Positions 30,770 to 43,230 of a stretch of 64,000 nucleotides of DNA are shown here, in pieces. Location: NCBI GenBank assembly GCA_933207985.1, contig OW240912.1, forward strand, positions 366,907,813-366,971,812. The letters are read 5' to 3'. The notes below the pieces were generated by a model that worked only from the letters and a program-made list of their open reading frames with translations, was not told the DNA's origin and ran no database searches. Source of the stretch: Pelobates cultripes (lineage: Eukaryota; Chordata; Amphibia; Anura; Pelobatidae). Every line of letters starts with the position of its first letter. The first letter of the stretch is position 1. The position numbers were made by a program, and so were the translations under genes.

Positions 30770-31720
30770 TGACGTTTCAAGAAAAACAAGCTATAGAAGA
30801 GATACAAAAGGATCCAACAATAGTAGTAAAACCAGCCGACAAAGGAGGGGGGTAGTTATTTTAGACAAAGTAAAGTATCTAGAGGAAATAGAGTGAAAAT
30901 ACATATAAAATTTTTTAAAAAGATCCAACAGATTATATTAAAGAATTATAAAATATATCTAAAAGAAGGATTTGATAATGACATTATTAATGAAGGAGAA
31001 ATGTCATTTCTATTACAAGAACACCCTAGAATACCAGTAATGTACATACTCCCAAAAATTCATAAGGACCCAATAAACCCTCCAGACCAACCAATAATAT
31101 CGGGTATTAATTCAGTTTTATCACCCCTTTCTCAATACATTGATTTTCATCTCCAACCACTAGTTAGAAAAAGCCAATCATATATCCAGGATACAATGAG
31201 CTTACTAAATATTTTAAAGAATTTTAAATGGGAAAAAGATTATCTTTTGATTACATGCGACGTAACTAGCTTATACACAATAATCGAACATAGAAAAGGA
31301 TGTGAGGCTATAAAATTTTCTCTGGACCAATCAGACCTATATAAGGATATTCAAAAAGATTTTATCCTACAAGGTATTGATATGATCCTTGAAAATAACT
31401 ATTTTTGGTTTGAAAACTATTTTTTTATGCAAATGAAAGGAACGGCTATGGGGACCAGGTTCGCACCGAGTTATGCCAATCTATTTATGGCTTATTGGGA
31501 AAGACAATTCTTTTATGAAAATCAGGAATTCGGTGCGAACCTGGCCCTCTATAAAAGATATATAGACATATTTTTATAATTTGGAAAGGATCAGAGTTTT
31601 TATTTGATACATTTTGTAATACTCTTAACACCAATAATTGGGGAATCATTTTAACTAAGACTATAAGTAATGACAATATAGACTTTTTAGATTAAAATAT
31701 TTATATTTTAAATAATCAAA
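30770..31720 (+). pseudogene. Penelope-like element reverse transcriptase (broken)
   Basis: Frame 30893-31579 carries the ordered RT motifs of Penelope-like elements: MYILPKIHKDP, PIISGINS, LLITCDVTSLYT, QMKGTAMGTRFAPSYANLFM and KRYIDIF. The catalytic YIDD box has lost one aspartate codon (a three-base deletion, near 31560), and a stop follows directly. The next frame continues with IIWKGSEF and NNWGI to a stop near 31695. Stops and frameshifts upstream (30765-30893) confirm it is dead. In the family this enzyme primes reverse transcription at the target with the help of the GIY-YIG nuclease. Confidence 0.9.
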
Positions 31721-31830
31721 TTATGATCCAGAGTTTTTTTAAACAAGTTAATGTCAACAGTTATATTGAGATAAAGAGCTGCCATCATCAACCCTAGCTC
31801 TCCAATATTCCAAAAGGACAGTTCCTAAGA

Positions 31831-32319
31831 ATGCGGAGGAACTGCTCTAATCTCTCTGATTTCTATTCACAAGCATGCACTTTAAAAGAACAATTTGTAG
31901 AGAAGGGGTATGATGAAACCCTTTTAGATAAACAAATTAAAGAAATTGCTCTGATAGAAAGATCATCGCTTTTAGAATATGGGAGGAAACAGAACCAAGA
32001 CATTTCCAAAGATCATATCTCTTTTATTTTTAATTTTTCAAGTGATGTGGGAAAAGTAAAACGTATCATAAAAAATAATTGGCATATTCTGAGACAGGAA
32101 CACGAAATAAAAGAATTTATTGGAGAAAAGCCAAAATTCATTTTCAGAGGAGCCAAGAACTTTAAACAAAAGTTAACAAAAAGTTTTATAGAAAAGGAGG
32201 CCCCGAGTATAACAAACAATTTTTTAACCACATGGGCACAAAACCAAACAGGTTTTTACCACTGCGGTTCATGTAATGCTTGTACAAACTCAAATATAAC
32301 AAATAGAAGCATAAAATAA
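31831..32319 (+). pseudogene. Penelope-like element linker and Cys motif region
   Basis: Contains RMRRNCSNLSDFYSQA, then a long basic and aromatic linker, then GFYHCGSCNACTNSN, the CxxC-rich motif that lies between RT and GIY-YIG in Neptune-type elements. It ends at an in-frame TAA (32317-32319), after which coding similarity continues in the same frame. Confidence 0.85.
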
Positions 32320-32640
32320 TTTGTTTCTACTGTAACTAATAGAAAATATAAAATTAGAACTTTTATCTCCTGTCATACTAAAAATGTCATTTATTTGCTA
32401 AAATGTAAATGTGGATATCAGTCGGTAAGACATCCAGACCAATAAAAGTTAGAATCAGTGAGCACATTAGGGATATTAAAAAGGGTTTTTTAAATCACAG
32501 TGTGTCGAAACATTTTTTTGAAAAACACAATTCAGATCCTAGCACTTTGGAATTTTATGGGATAGAAAAAGTGAACAATCATTGGAGAGGTGGTGATCTA
32601 ACAAAAAAATTGAGATTGCAAGAATCAAAGTGAGGACATT
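32320..32640 (+). pseudogene. Penelope-like element GIY-YIG endonuclease (frameshifted)
   Basis: IYLLKCKCGYQ in one frame and KTSRPIKVRISEHIRDI in another (frame 32409-32633) are the two parts of the GIY-YIG core; the frameshift falls at the YVGKT step. The C-terminal SKHFFEKH and LRLQESK match the family. In this family the nuclease nicks target DNA. Confidence 0.85.
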
Positions 32641-33369
32641 AACCCCTTTAGGACTAAACATAGATTTTGAGATCAATTGTATTCTATAAATCTCTTTTTT
32701 TTTTTTCTCTCCATTTGTGTGCTTCATTCTGGAACTATTTGATAACACTTTTTAAGGTTTGCAATAATAATAATTTTTATCACTGGAGATAAAGGGGTCT
32801 TTTTATTCTATATATATTTTTTACCATATATATTTTTATCTTATATTTATTAAGAATATCAGATAGATTAATTCTGTATTTATTTCTGCTTTTATTTATG
32901 GTCTTATTTATATGCAATTAATCCCCATATATCTAACTTTGTTTATATCCTCTTTTTATTTTTTTCCGATTATTGTATGCACTTTATGGACAATTTGGAC
33001 ATTATGGGCATAAGTGCCCTTTATTTCAATGGTATCTTGGACATTAAAAGCCACTCACCTGGGAGGTTTACAAGGAATTGACTGTGATTATATGATCAAG
33101 CTACAGTGTATAACGCCGGAGGAATACATCACCGGAAATGACGCGACGCACAGAAAACCGTAAATACGTCACCGGAAGTGACACAACGCATAATATGGAT
33201 GGACATGCTTGGGAGTGCATAGGAAAAGGTCACAAACCAGATGTGGCACCATATTGGGGATGGCAAACCACATCCGGTCATGACCATATTTGGAAATGGG
33301 TGGGAACCTACACCCTAATTATCATATATCCCATATATATATGATGGAGTCTTAATGTACAGTATACCT
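32641..33369. other. Probable 3' region of the Penelope-like element
   Basis: AT-rich, no coding. It connects the GIY-YIG end with a conserved-looking 3' block, and is treated as the element's 3' untranslated part by position. Confidence 0.45.
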
Positions 33370-33410
33370 GCACCTGAGGAAGACCTTACATAGGTTGAAA
33401 CACGTTGTGC
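33370..33410 (+). ncRNA. Hammerhead-ribozyme-like motif
   Basis: The order is stem I GCAC (33370-33373), core CTGAGGA (33374-33380), one extra A, stem II GACCT/AGGTT (33382-33386 with 33392-33396, 5-nt loop), GAAA (33397-33400), a one-pair stem III C..G (33401 and 33404), UU as the cleavage site, and stem I GTGC (33407-33410). This is the type I layout with minimal stem III known from Penelope-like elements. The extra A after the core and the 4-bp stem I may make it inactive. Confidence 0.5.
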
Positions 33411-34520
33411 TTCTTTACATTTATTTTATGTTTTTATAAAAGTTTAAATAAATACTTTTTATACGTGTCACTTTGGACCCTGGAATCTTTGCTGCTGATA
33501 TCAAGTTCCTGAGTTCCTGTGAATGTGATTATACTAATCCTATCTCCTGAAGTGAGATGAAATGCTTTACAAGTTTAGAGCCAACTTCTAACAGGCTCAA
33601 AAATTTGTGAGTTTACAGATTATCTTCACTTATTATAACTGTGTAAATACAGATTACACTATGTAAATGTATATCTATTTTATATAGGTTACAGAATCAT
33701 TTTATATTCAGAAGGTAAAATGTACTCATTTTGTGCGCTGAATCACTCTGTTTCTGTATGATCACATGTTTTTAAGTGTAATAGAGTGACATTGCACTTG
33801 GTGATTTTCTAGCAGCACCAGACACTTTCTTTTCCTTATAGCGCTGCTTTTTTTTCTTTACTTTTTAGTGGACAACAACTGTTTAGCAGCGGGAGGAGTG
33901 TAATTTGTGATTAGGATGAAATTTTACTGTAGGGAAAAATCTTTTAAACAGTAAGCGTACCATAGGAAACCTGAAAATATAGCCTGTAACACAATATCTG
34001 GAAAATTAGCAACCTTAATACACACAGGGTCATATATCTTGTAATCACCTTATGCTATAGGTGCTTCAAACTGCTAAATCTGAGAAAAAAAATAATGTAC
34101 CTATATCATAAGGTAAAATAAGCAAAAAGTGCTACTTTGGGAAAACTTTTTATATCATATAAATTCTGAATGACAAATGTTATCACAGACAGTAGTGCCT
34201 ATTATGCCTATTCTTTATTTACTAAACTTCAGCAGCAAAAAAACGAACAATAAAGTTTGAATAAAATAGCTAAAAATAAAATATAGCAATATAGAAAATT
34301 CAGTGACCTATCAGCGTGCATCATCTCCAAACCTTTCTGATAGCTTGCATGCTTATCAGATCAGTGCTCCTTATCCCCACTGCTCTCAACCTCCCAACCA
34401 CCTCCACATTTCTCCCTTCTCTCATTTCACACCCTGCACTCATTACTCTCTTCGCTCTCTCCTACTCCCAAGCGATTTCATCCTGGACTCCATTGGTACA
34501 AAACCAACTCTCACCACTTG
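33411..34520. other. Element 3' end, then sequence without a recognised gene
   Basis: 33411-33540 likely still belongs to the Penelope-like element (CACTTTGGACCCTGGAATC). The block just before the minisatellite (34316-34520) is pyrimidine-rich. It contains CTCCTACTCCCAAGCG, which recalls the 5' coding start of CR1/L2 LINEs (the LLLLSGDI..NPGP region), but the translation does not hold it. Low confidence. Confidence 0.35.
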
Positions 34521-35695
34521 TCATTGTCTCTCCTCCTGCTTCTAGCAGCTAGTAATGTCATTGTCTCTCCTCCTGCTTCTAGCAGCTAGTAATGTCATTG
34601 TCTCTCCTCCTGCTTCTAGCAGCTAGTAATGTCATTGTCTCCCCTCCTGCTTCTAGCAGCTAGTAATGTCATTGTCTCTCCTCCTGCTTCTAGCAGCTAG
34701 TAATGTCATTGTCTCTCCTCCTGCTTCTAGCAGCTAGTAATGTCATTGTCTCTCCTCCTGCTTCTAGCAGCTAGTAATGTCATTGTCTCTCCTCCTGCTT
34801 CTAGCAGCTAGTAATGTCATTGTCTCTCCTGCTTCTAGCAGCTAGTAATGTCATTGTCTCTCCTCCTGCTTCTAGCAGCTAGTAATGTCATTGTCTCCCC
34901 TCCTGCTTCTAGCAGCTAGTAATGTCATTGTCTCCCCTCCTGCTTCTAGCAGCTAGTAATGTCATTGTCTCCCCTCCTGCTTCTAGCAGCTAGTAATGTC
35001 ATTGTCTCTCCTCCTGCTTCTAGCAGCTAGTAATGTCATTGTCTCTCCTCCTGCTTCTAGCAGCTAGTAATATCATTGTCTCTCCTCCTGCTTCTAGCAG
35101 CTAGTAATGTCATTGTCTCTCCTCCTGCTTCTAGCAGCTAGTAATGTCATTGTCTCCCCTCCTGCTTCTAGCAGCTAGTAATGTCATTGTCTCTCCTCCT
35201 GCTTCTAGCAGCTAGTAATGTCATTGTCTCTCCTCCTGCTTCTAGCAGCTAGTAATGTCATTGTCTCTCCTCCTGCTTCTAGCAGCTAGTAATGTCATTG
35301 TCTCTCCTTCTGCTTCTAGCAGCTAGTAATGTCATTGTCTCCCCTCCTGCTTCTAGCAGCTAGTAATGTCATTGTCTCTCCTCCTGCTTCTAGCAGCTAG
35401 TAATGTCATTGTCTCTCCTCCTGCTTCTAGCAGCTAGTAATGTCATTGTCTCTCCTCCTGCTTCTAGCAGCTAGTAATGTCATTGTCTCTCCTCCTGCTT
35501 CTAGCAGCTAGTAATGTCATTGTCTCCCCTCCTGCTTCTAGCAGCTAGTAATGTCATTGTCTCTCCTCCTGCTTCTAGCAGCTAGTAATGTCATTGTCTC
35601 TCCTCCTGCTTCTAGCAGCTAGTAATGTCATTGTCTCTCCTGCTTCTAGCAGCTAGTAATGTCATTGTCTCTCCTCCTGCTTCTAGCAGCTAATA
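34521..35695. repeat. 37-bp minisatellite, 32 copies
   Basis: The unit TCATTGTCTCTCCTCCTGCT plus 17 more bases repeats with almost no divergence. Thirty units are 37 bp, two lack three bases (CCT), and the last stops three bases short, which accounts for all 1175 bp. Variation is mostly one T/C site (GTCTCTCC or GTCTCCCC). Each unit holds the small hairpin CTGCT-TCT-AGCAG. The uniformity implies recent amplification. Confidence 0.97.
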
Positions 35696-36229
35696 ATTGT
35701 GGGGGATAACAATTATTTTTAGCAACACAACAAATTGTTCTTTTCATTCTCATTCAAATTGGTGGTAAGTATATCAATTTAGCTAAAAATAGAGATTATG
35801 GTTATGAGTTTGGTCAAAACAACACTATTTAATCTATTATGTTTTGGCACTGTGAGAAATGCCCAACACTTAAACAATGTCTTGTAGAAATTCAAAGTTG
35901 CACATGCTGCGCTACTTGTTGCTCAGCATATAACTCACCCTAGCTTGATTGCTACGACTTCCTGTCTCAAATGACTCCACATGGCCATTTCGCAAGATTG
36001 ATGAGCAACTTGGAAAATAATTAATTCATGAGACACTAACTACCTAGTAATAATGATATGGGCTGTACGTTAACAGCAGATGAACAGACTATCACAAGAT
36101 ATTGAAATTAATAATTATGCTAAATAATGTCAGCAGTATGAAGAGTTTGAATTTGCAAGAATATCAAATTATTTCACAGAAAGATACTTTTAAAGGAATA
36201 TTTAATTTTCACACTACTAGAGTATAGAT
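35696..36229. other. No gene recognised
   Basis: AT-rich. TTTTAAAGGAATA at about 36188 resembles a T2-type tip but has no partner. Confidence 0.4.
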
Positions 36230-36998
36230 CAGGGATAGGCAACCTTTTAGCAGCACTGTGCCGATATATGATTGTGATGTCCCGTAGCATGTCGATCCTA
36301 TTTCTTTAAATTTAGGTGTGCATGTTGCCATATTCTGCTTGTGTTATTTATACTGCATTTGCTTTGTAACGTAGTATTTATGCGTATATGAGCTATTATA
36401 TTGTATATGTTCATTAATAGTTTGTGGTATCATGTATAATACGTATGAATATGGGCTGTGTATGGGGGCTGCTTGTGGAATTGTGTGTGGATGGATATGT
36501 CACATTGTGTATTTGGTAGTGTGTGTATGTTTGGGGCTGTTTGGGGTATTGCATGTGAGAGGCTACATGTGGGGTTGTGTGCATGTATGTGGATTGTTGG
36601 TGGTGTTGTGTTTGTGCGGACTGTGTGTGTTTGTATTATTTGTATGAGGGGAGGGTTATTCTGTAGCTCTGAGGCTTCCCTGGGTTTCCGTGGGGACCAG
36701 GCTGGCCAGGTACAGCTCAAGGATAGAAGCTGCAACAGGAAGCTGTGGGCTGCTCTACTCCAGTGTGGATTCCCATTCACAAGTGCTGGGAGGAAGTGAT
36801 CTGAGATCACTTCCTCTATGTGCTGCAATGCATAAATGGAGGATTGTCCTTCACCACCTTTTCGTATTAGCAGATTTCTGACGTTTCACTGGGACTCTTG
36901 ACAGGCCAGAGCCTGTTTGGCTCTTGTAGCCTTGAATGCCGTGCAAAGGCACTTCGAGTGCCGTGCATGGCACTAGTGCCGTACGTTGCCTACCCCTG
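36230..36998. mobile_element. hAT-type non-autonomous element with perfect 8-bp target duplication
   Basis: Left tip CAGGGATAGGCAACC and right tip GGTTGCCTACCCCTG-like (GTTGCCTACCCCTG) form the terminal inverted repeats. The element is flanked by GTATAGAT on both sides (36222-36229 and 36999-37006), an exact 8-bp duplication as made by hAT transposases. 769 bp, no transposase. A TG-rich stretch occupies 36430-36640, and an inner repeat of GTGCCGTGCATGGCAC type lies near the right end. The frames at 36430-36828 and 36458-36799 are incidental. Confidence 0.9.
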
Positions 36999-38586
36999 GT
37001 ATAGATACTATTATTATGAAACTTAATTAATCTGAATATGAGTTGACCCTTCCAGGAAAAATATCTAATCCTGTGAGGTTTGAACATGAAGTACAGCTAT
37101 TGTAGTTAACAACTGAGCTATACACCCAGTAAAATTTTCGGATTTACAAATTTTTCAAGTTTGTGGTGAGGATTTGGGATTTCAAATTGCTCTTGTAGGA
37201 TCTCAATGATTGCAGAGTACCGGGGGGCCCAACTATCATCCAAATCATTCATAATTTACATTTTTTCAAATGATATTAGTGAACCATTGTAAAAAAAAAA
37301 AACTATTTCTAAAATTCTTTTGAATTGATATACTTTATCTGCGGAACCCTGCCAGTATTCTTCCACAACTCTGTTTCATATTTAATTATAATTTTTTTTC
37401 TTTTTTTTTTTTAACTTCAATATGTTGTTGAATTAGGTATAAAAATATTATTTTAACTTGATATATTTGATTACCAAACACTCTTTTGTATCCAAATAAC
37501 TGAATGAGTAATACCTTGTATATGAACATGGCATCCTTCGTAGCTATGTCCCAATATGTGTACTTATCTTTCCAAACTTTGTCTTAAAATTATTCCCACT
37601 ACATCTTGATGAACCAGGTGCAGACTTAGCACAAATCCATAGTGGGCTCTAAAGGATAACATGCTTATATTCGTCCATTCATGCAGCTTGCCAAACACTT
37701 CCTTGGGCCCAATGCAATTATAAGGATGTAGCTAATCTTGGCAAAGTAACTAAAAAAAATTTAAACTAACTGTTAGATTTTCCTTGTTAATTGAAATTGT
37801 GGACAACTTTTCTGGCAGGTGCCCAAGTGAAAACTTTTAATGGCGAGTTACACTTATTTTTTCAATAAGGCTGTTATCTGACTACTGAGTAACTAACCCG
37901 CAAAGTAAACAAAATTTAGCAATATTTAGTAATTTTTTAATTACATTTGCAATAATTTTATTTAAAGCATTACAGGTTCTATAAAATTGGTATGACACAA
38001 AGAAATGCAGGAAAATATTTTATGAACAAACAAACTGAAATGTTGTTCATATTGTAATGTTCTTTTAGCATGTCGGTGGTAACTCGATTGTTTAATAATA
38101 AACATGTATTATACATACACACATAGCTTTTTGTCCCTAAGTTCCTAAGTGTAATTTAATGCATGTCATGTATTAACACAAAAAGGTTAAAATAAACAGG
38201 AAAAATAAGTTACATTTTATGAGGACGTGTATCTCTGTGGATTTATTAATATGATAAATGAGCAGTAGGTGGAGACGTAGGAAATATTTATTGCAGATAT
38301 GTAGAACACTTGCACATTACATTGGTTTTACTTGCCCTGGGACAGTTACAATCTGTGAACTGTAGAAGCCTTTCCTCCAGTTTACTGCTTTGTATCCTTA
38401 ATGCAAAGCTCATGTCATAATTTGCAGATGGTAAACCCATTTCTCTTAATTCAATCTTCACCTTCTAACACATGCTGACAATACGTTGTGCAGGGAGAGT
38501 ATAAAATATGGTGTCTTCGTGGGACCTACAAAATAGTGAAACTGAAAAAAAAAAGATATAAAAATAAACATGTGCTTAACTGTAGA
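36999..38586. other. No gene recognised
   Basis: AT-rich with long T runs near 37390-37410 and A runs near 37292. Nothing coding. Confidence 0.4.
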
Positions 38587-39078
38587 TATTATTATTATTA
38601 TTATTATTATTTTATTATTTATATAGTGCCATCGGATTCTGTAGCGCTGTGCAATGGGTGGACTTACAGACATGTAATTGTAACCAGACAACTGAATGTA
38701 CAGGAACAGAGAGGTGGAGGGCCTTGCTCAATGAGCTTACATTCTAGAGGGAGTGGGGTATAGTGACACAAAGGGTAAAAGTAGGGGTACAAAGTAGGTT
38801 GTTAGAAAAGTATTCACTGAGGGCTAGTAGGTAATTTTTGACAGTTGCAAGAGAGGAGTCATGGAGGGTGGGAGATAAAAAACCTGCTAACAGTTTGATA
38901 TGCTTTCTTGAAGAAGTGATTTTTTTAATGAGTGGAGACTGGGTGAAAGTCTTATGGAGAAGGGAAGGGAGTTTCACAGAAGAGGTGCAGCCCTGGAGAA
39001 ATCTTGGAGGCGAGCATTAGAGGTGGGAGTACGGACAGAGGATATACATAAGTCTTTGGCACAGGGCAGGGGCCTCGA
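38587..39078 (-). pseudogene. CR1/L2-type LINE 3' end
   Basis: On the minus strand the copy reads RTPTSNARLQDFSR, NSLPSLLHKTF and LIKKITSSRKHIK, paralogous to the C-terminus at 5330-5480. It then continues into a 3' UTR with CAGCGCTACAGAATCCG and an ATAATA tail at 38587-38620. Only about 490 bp survive. Confidence 0.8.
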
Positions 39079-40551
39079 CATAAAACATAATAGAATCTCA
39101 AAATAGATTTAGGTGTCCCTTTAATTTTTTTTAATTTTTTTTATTTGTTGGTTAAGCTAAGCAAAGACAAAAAACTAATTAAAATGGTTTTACAAGTCAA
39201 TTTAATCCTGAACTGAATTGTATAAAGAAAGCATTGAAGAAAAAGGCATAGGACCATTTATGGTGTGGAGACACATGGAGAAGAGGTTCCCCAGTTTTAC
39301 ATCAGTCAGAGGTCTTTTGGAAAGTGAAAATACACAGTATACTTCATCTCATGGGGCCAGTGTTTGGGTTGAATGGGAGATGATGTTGGTTTTCTTTTGT
39401 TATTACATACATTTTTGTACCATTACTGTGTAGTTTTGCTATTTTGTAGAATAAAATAATAGTAATAATAGTAATAATAATAATAATCATAATAATAATA
39501 ATGTGACATTTTAGTGCCCCCATTTTTCAAAGCTAAACATTTTAGAAGCCAGATATTAGTTCTCTGCTACAAATATTGATAATAATGACAAACAGGGTTA
39601 TTTAAGTGAGAATTCAGAGTGAATTTAAAATTTAAGGTAATTGAACTAAAAGCACAGCTGGCTGACAATGTCTTTCCCATATTGGTTCTTTTGAACTTGA
39701 ATTTGAAACTCACCTTAAATTCACCTTGAATCTTCAATTTAATGAATAACTGTGAAAGTATTGGTTAAATTTATAAATCTGGACTTGGAAGACTTTACCG
39801 TTATTTTATATCAAGATATAATATAAGGAGGTTTATAGAGCTACCAGGGCCATGCAGGAAGCTTAAACACCTCTTCCTGTTATGACCACAAGATGCAAAA
39901 AGTCTGGTTGTTAAGGCCATTGCCATTTAGAATTTTGGAACGTTTATCTGCAGGAATAAACATACCAGAAACCAACCCACTGGCATTCTTTACAAAAAAA
40001 TGTCACTTCACAAGGGGGTTCTCTGTCTTTGCTATTTGAATTAGAATTGGAAACACTATTGGCATTTATTCCAAATAATTATACAAAATAAAAAAATAAA
40101 ATCACATGACTGACAACAGAATTGAAGTCTGTCAAAATCAAGGCATTCATAAGTATTCTAATCTGTATGTTTAAACATGAATAAACATGTCTGTCTGTCT
40201 GTAAAAACTTTACAAAGGTTATTTGTGTTTCAAAATAGAAAATCATTTTAAAGAAATAAACTAGTTTCTTAACTAGATAGTTTTAGCATATTAACAAATA
40301 TCTGGAAATATCCAGAAAGTGACACATTTTCATATCATATCAAAACATAACGTATTATATTCTAACTTTTCATATCATCACTAAAGCACAGCTAGTACTG
40401 CTGGAGGACTATACCTATTTATTATGTTTAACTCCTAGGAGAACTCCCTATAGTCATCATAATACTTTACTCGTTAATAATATTCTCATTAATTTCTGTC
40501 TGCTCTTCCACCAACAATCTTCTTTCACTAGAACAATGTCCACAGGCACGA
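39079..40551. other. No gene; ATA microsatellite at 39450-39503
   Basis: The microsatellite is an imperfect AATAATAGTAATAAT run. The rest is AT-rich without a recognisable gene. A 71-codon frame (39218-39433) has no features. Confidence 0.5.
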
Positions 40552-40800
40552 AGTCAAAACGAAAGTTACAGAAATGGTTTATCGAGATCAGTGTGGAAAA
40601 ACTTGACTGGCCTGCACAGAGTCATGGTCTCAACCACATCGAGGACCTTTTCAATCAGTTGGAATCCTGACTACAAGCCAAGTTTAACTGAGTATCAAGC
40701 TGACTTCACTAGAGGCTGAATAGAAAAAAATCACCACAGTTAATAAAATAGAGAGTTTCATGGCAGCAGAGGAGGAATCAACTTCATATTATTAATGTAA
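40552..40800 (+). pseudogene. Tc1/mariner transposase C-terminal relic
   Basis: The plus strand reads VEKLDWPAQSHGLNHIEDLF then NQLES, the last DDE block of Tc1-like transposases (family: DWPAQSPDLNPIEHLW). The proline-aspartate and flanking residues are altered and stops follow. Downstream GGCAGCAGAGGAGGAATCAAC matches the usual Tc1 3' end of the gene. The upstream domains and inverted repeats are absent. Confidence 0.8.
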
Positions 40801-43230
40801 ATGTGTAACTTTGCACAGTAAAAATGCTGACCTTCCAAGTTTTAGTTTGATCCCTGCATATTTTGTTTCCAGTGGACCAAAGAAGTGTCTGGACCGCACA
40901 TTCTTTAAACAGTATAGAAAGCAAAATAACTATTTTTTTTTAAAAACAAAAAGATATTTACCGACATCTCAGATTTTTATTTCGATTTAGTTATCTCGTT
41001 ATATATATTTATTGTAAAATAAGGTATTTTTTTAAATTATCAAATTGTGCATCACACATTTTTGTCAAATTATTCTCTTATTATTGCTATATGTAACATT
41101 TAATAAACCAAATTCTACTCACATACTTCATCCTCCCCTTAGGTGCAAAATATAAATTGGAGAGAAAAAGATCTAGGCTAACATATGGTGCTGATCACCT
41201 CTTTTTCATTACAGAATATGTAATGTTTGCCCTAATGCTCATGATTGCTGCTTCTAGGTCCAAGTTCTCCTTACCACCCATACCTAGCCTGGTTCTGAAA
41301 TATTAAGGTCAATATAGCTTACATTAGTTCAGCACCATACTTTTTGCAGCCAACAGGGCCTTTCAAAGTTTTCCTAATACTTTGTTTCCAAGAAGAGAAA
41401 GATTAAGATCCCACTGGCCTCTAGACTGGACTCCAGACTTCGTCCGTCACATAGGGATGGTTAATGGGACCAAGCAAATTCATTGATTTGGGGCCCCTAC
41501 CTTGTTCCTGGGACCGAGGCGGCTGCCTAGGTTCACCTTATGGCTAATCCAGCTCTATTGCGAGGACAACAGTTTGTATTCCTGTGACTAAAGCAAGGGG
41601 AGGGGGGTGGGAGGGGATGAACAAAGCACAGAGCAGAAAAATTTCCACGTAAGGGAATTTTTGCTAGGAAACTATGTAAGTCACCAGTGAGCAGTCATTG
41701 TTAAATATATTTTAAGTGATAAACTCAAACAAAGATCATTTATAAATCAGCTCTGTAAGATTTGTTGAGAGCTGCAGTGTAATTGTCAGGGACTGATCAG
41801 GATGCAAGTCCTCAGGTAGTGGATCTCCCATCTATACTATACGTTGTGACTCCAGAACTCATTGTTTCAATTTCTCTGAAAGTGTCACTTCGTGATCGAA
41901 CAATGTGGCTCTCATACCAAAGTGCTTGCTATTTCAACTGCAATCATAGAACATAGTGGGGGAAAAAAACATCTCAACTTGCCTAATTTAACCTTATGTG
42001 AATTATTTTAAAACATTTTTTTTATTTAGGAAGACTTGTTTATAAGCCATCTCTATTTGCCGATAGTTGCCGCAGTATTTTATACTGTGGTAATATTTTG
42101 GCTCCATATTGTTTTCTTTAAAAAATAACTTTGTTAGGTTGTTTAACAAATGCTACTAAGCAAAATGACCTTCTCTAAACAAATGCACTGTGTCTGGCGT
42201 GGGTTCCTATTACAGAATTTGTACACAATAGAACATCTGTTATGATGCAGTGGAGTTTTTTTTTCTGGCTTGTTTCATCCACATTAGCACCCGCAGAGAC
42301 ATTGTAACACTGAATCATTTGCAAACCACATGTGCTAAAAGAGCAAAAACCAAATCCCTGAATTATGAGCACTTTCCCAAATGGCCAGTTGTGGCTCACA
42401 GTGGTGTTAGCTATGCATGTGTTTTGCAACACAATTTAACCGTAGACTGAATATCTACAGTATGTTCTCAGTCAGACGTCTGCCTTGAGTTTACACGTGA
42501 TAGCATTACTGTGATATAAAAAATAACAGTTTACTGTATGTTTTGCAATTAATTTGCTATCCTCTGGTGAAAGACAACTTGTTGAAGCCTACAGAACGAA
42601 GAGCAAACAATGCCAATAACAATGGAATTAAACCAATAATACTTAATGGTATTGTATAATTTGTAACTTTGTTTCTGTTTCAGTCCCTGTTTTATGTTGA
42701 AGGCAAAATAGGACATAGCGGGATTGAGAAAACAGGGCATTTAAATTCTGTTAGAATGTAATGCATTTGGCACATTCAACAGAGATATCCTTTTGATTGG
42801 CTTATTTCCAACTGACTGCAAGCTTTTATAGGGTTCTTCGTGTTAAATTGTATACATCTTCTTCTGAAATAATTGTGTGCGTTGTATTGAGGGTATCTGA
42901 AAATGTTATAAACAACGAATCCAAAGACACTGTCAATTTCCCATAATATACAGCTGACCATTCTGTATTTTTGTTACATGATTTGTTACATTTGTTAAAT
43001 TTTCTAAGTATTTTTAGAAAATCTTCTACCATTTTTTTTATCCACCATCTAAATTGCCCATTTCCTACCATATCGTAGTCGCTGTGGAATGCAACTTCGG
43101 CCAGACTTGGGCAATCAAATTCAGGCAGACTGCAGAGAACTAATACCGATGATGTCATTTCTACGACCTACAGAGCTTGAAAAAAATGCCAAAACATAAT
43201 ATGTTCGAGAAAAAAACAAGCAAAGGATTA
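40801..43230. other. No gene; a hAT-like end near 41480-41557
   Basis: GGCGGCTGCCTAGGTTCACC followed by TTATGGCTAATCCAGCTCT is the inverse of a known hAT terminus type (CAGRGCYGGATTAGCCATAA). The partner end was not found. Open frames at 42175-43158 carry nothing recognisable. Confidence 0.45.

Noticed and set aside
34521..35695. CRISPR-like array
   Set aside because: The 37-bp units are directly adjacent with no spacers, and the whole context is vertebrate. It is a minisatellite.
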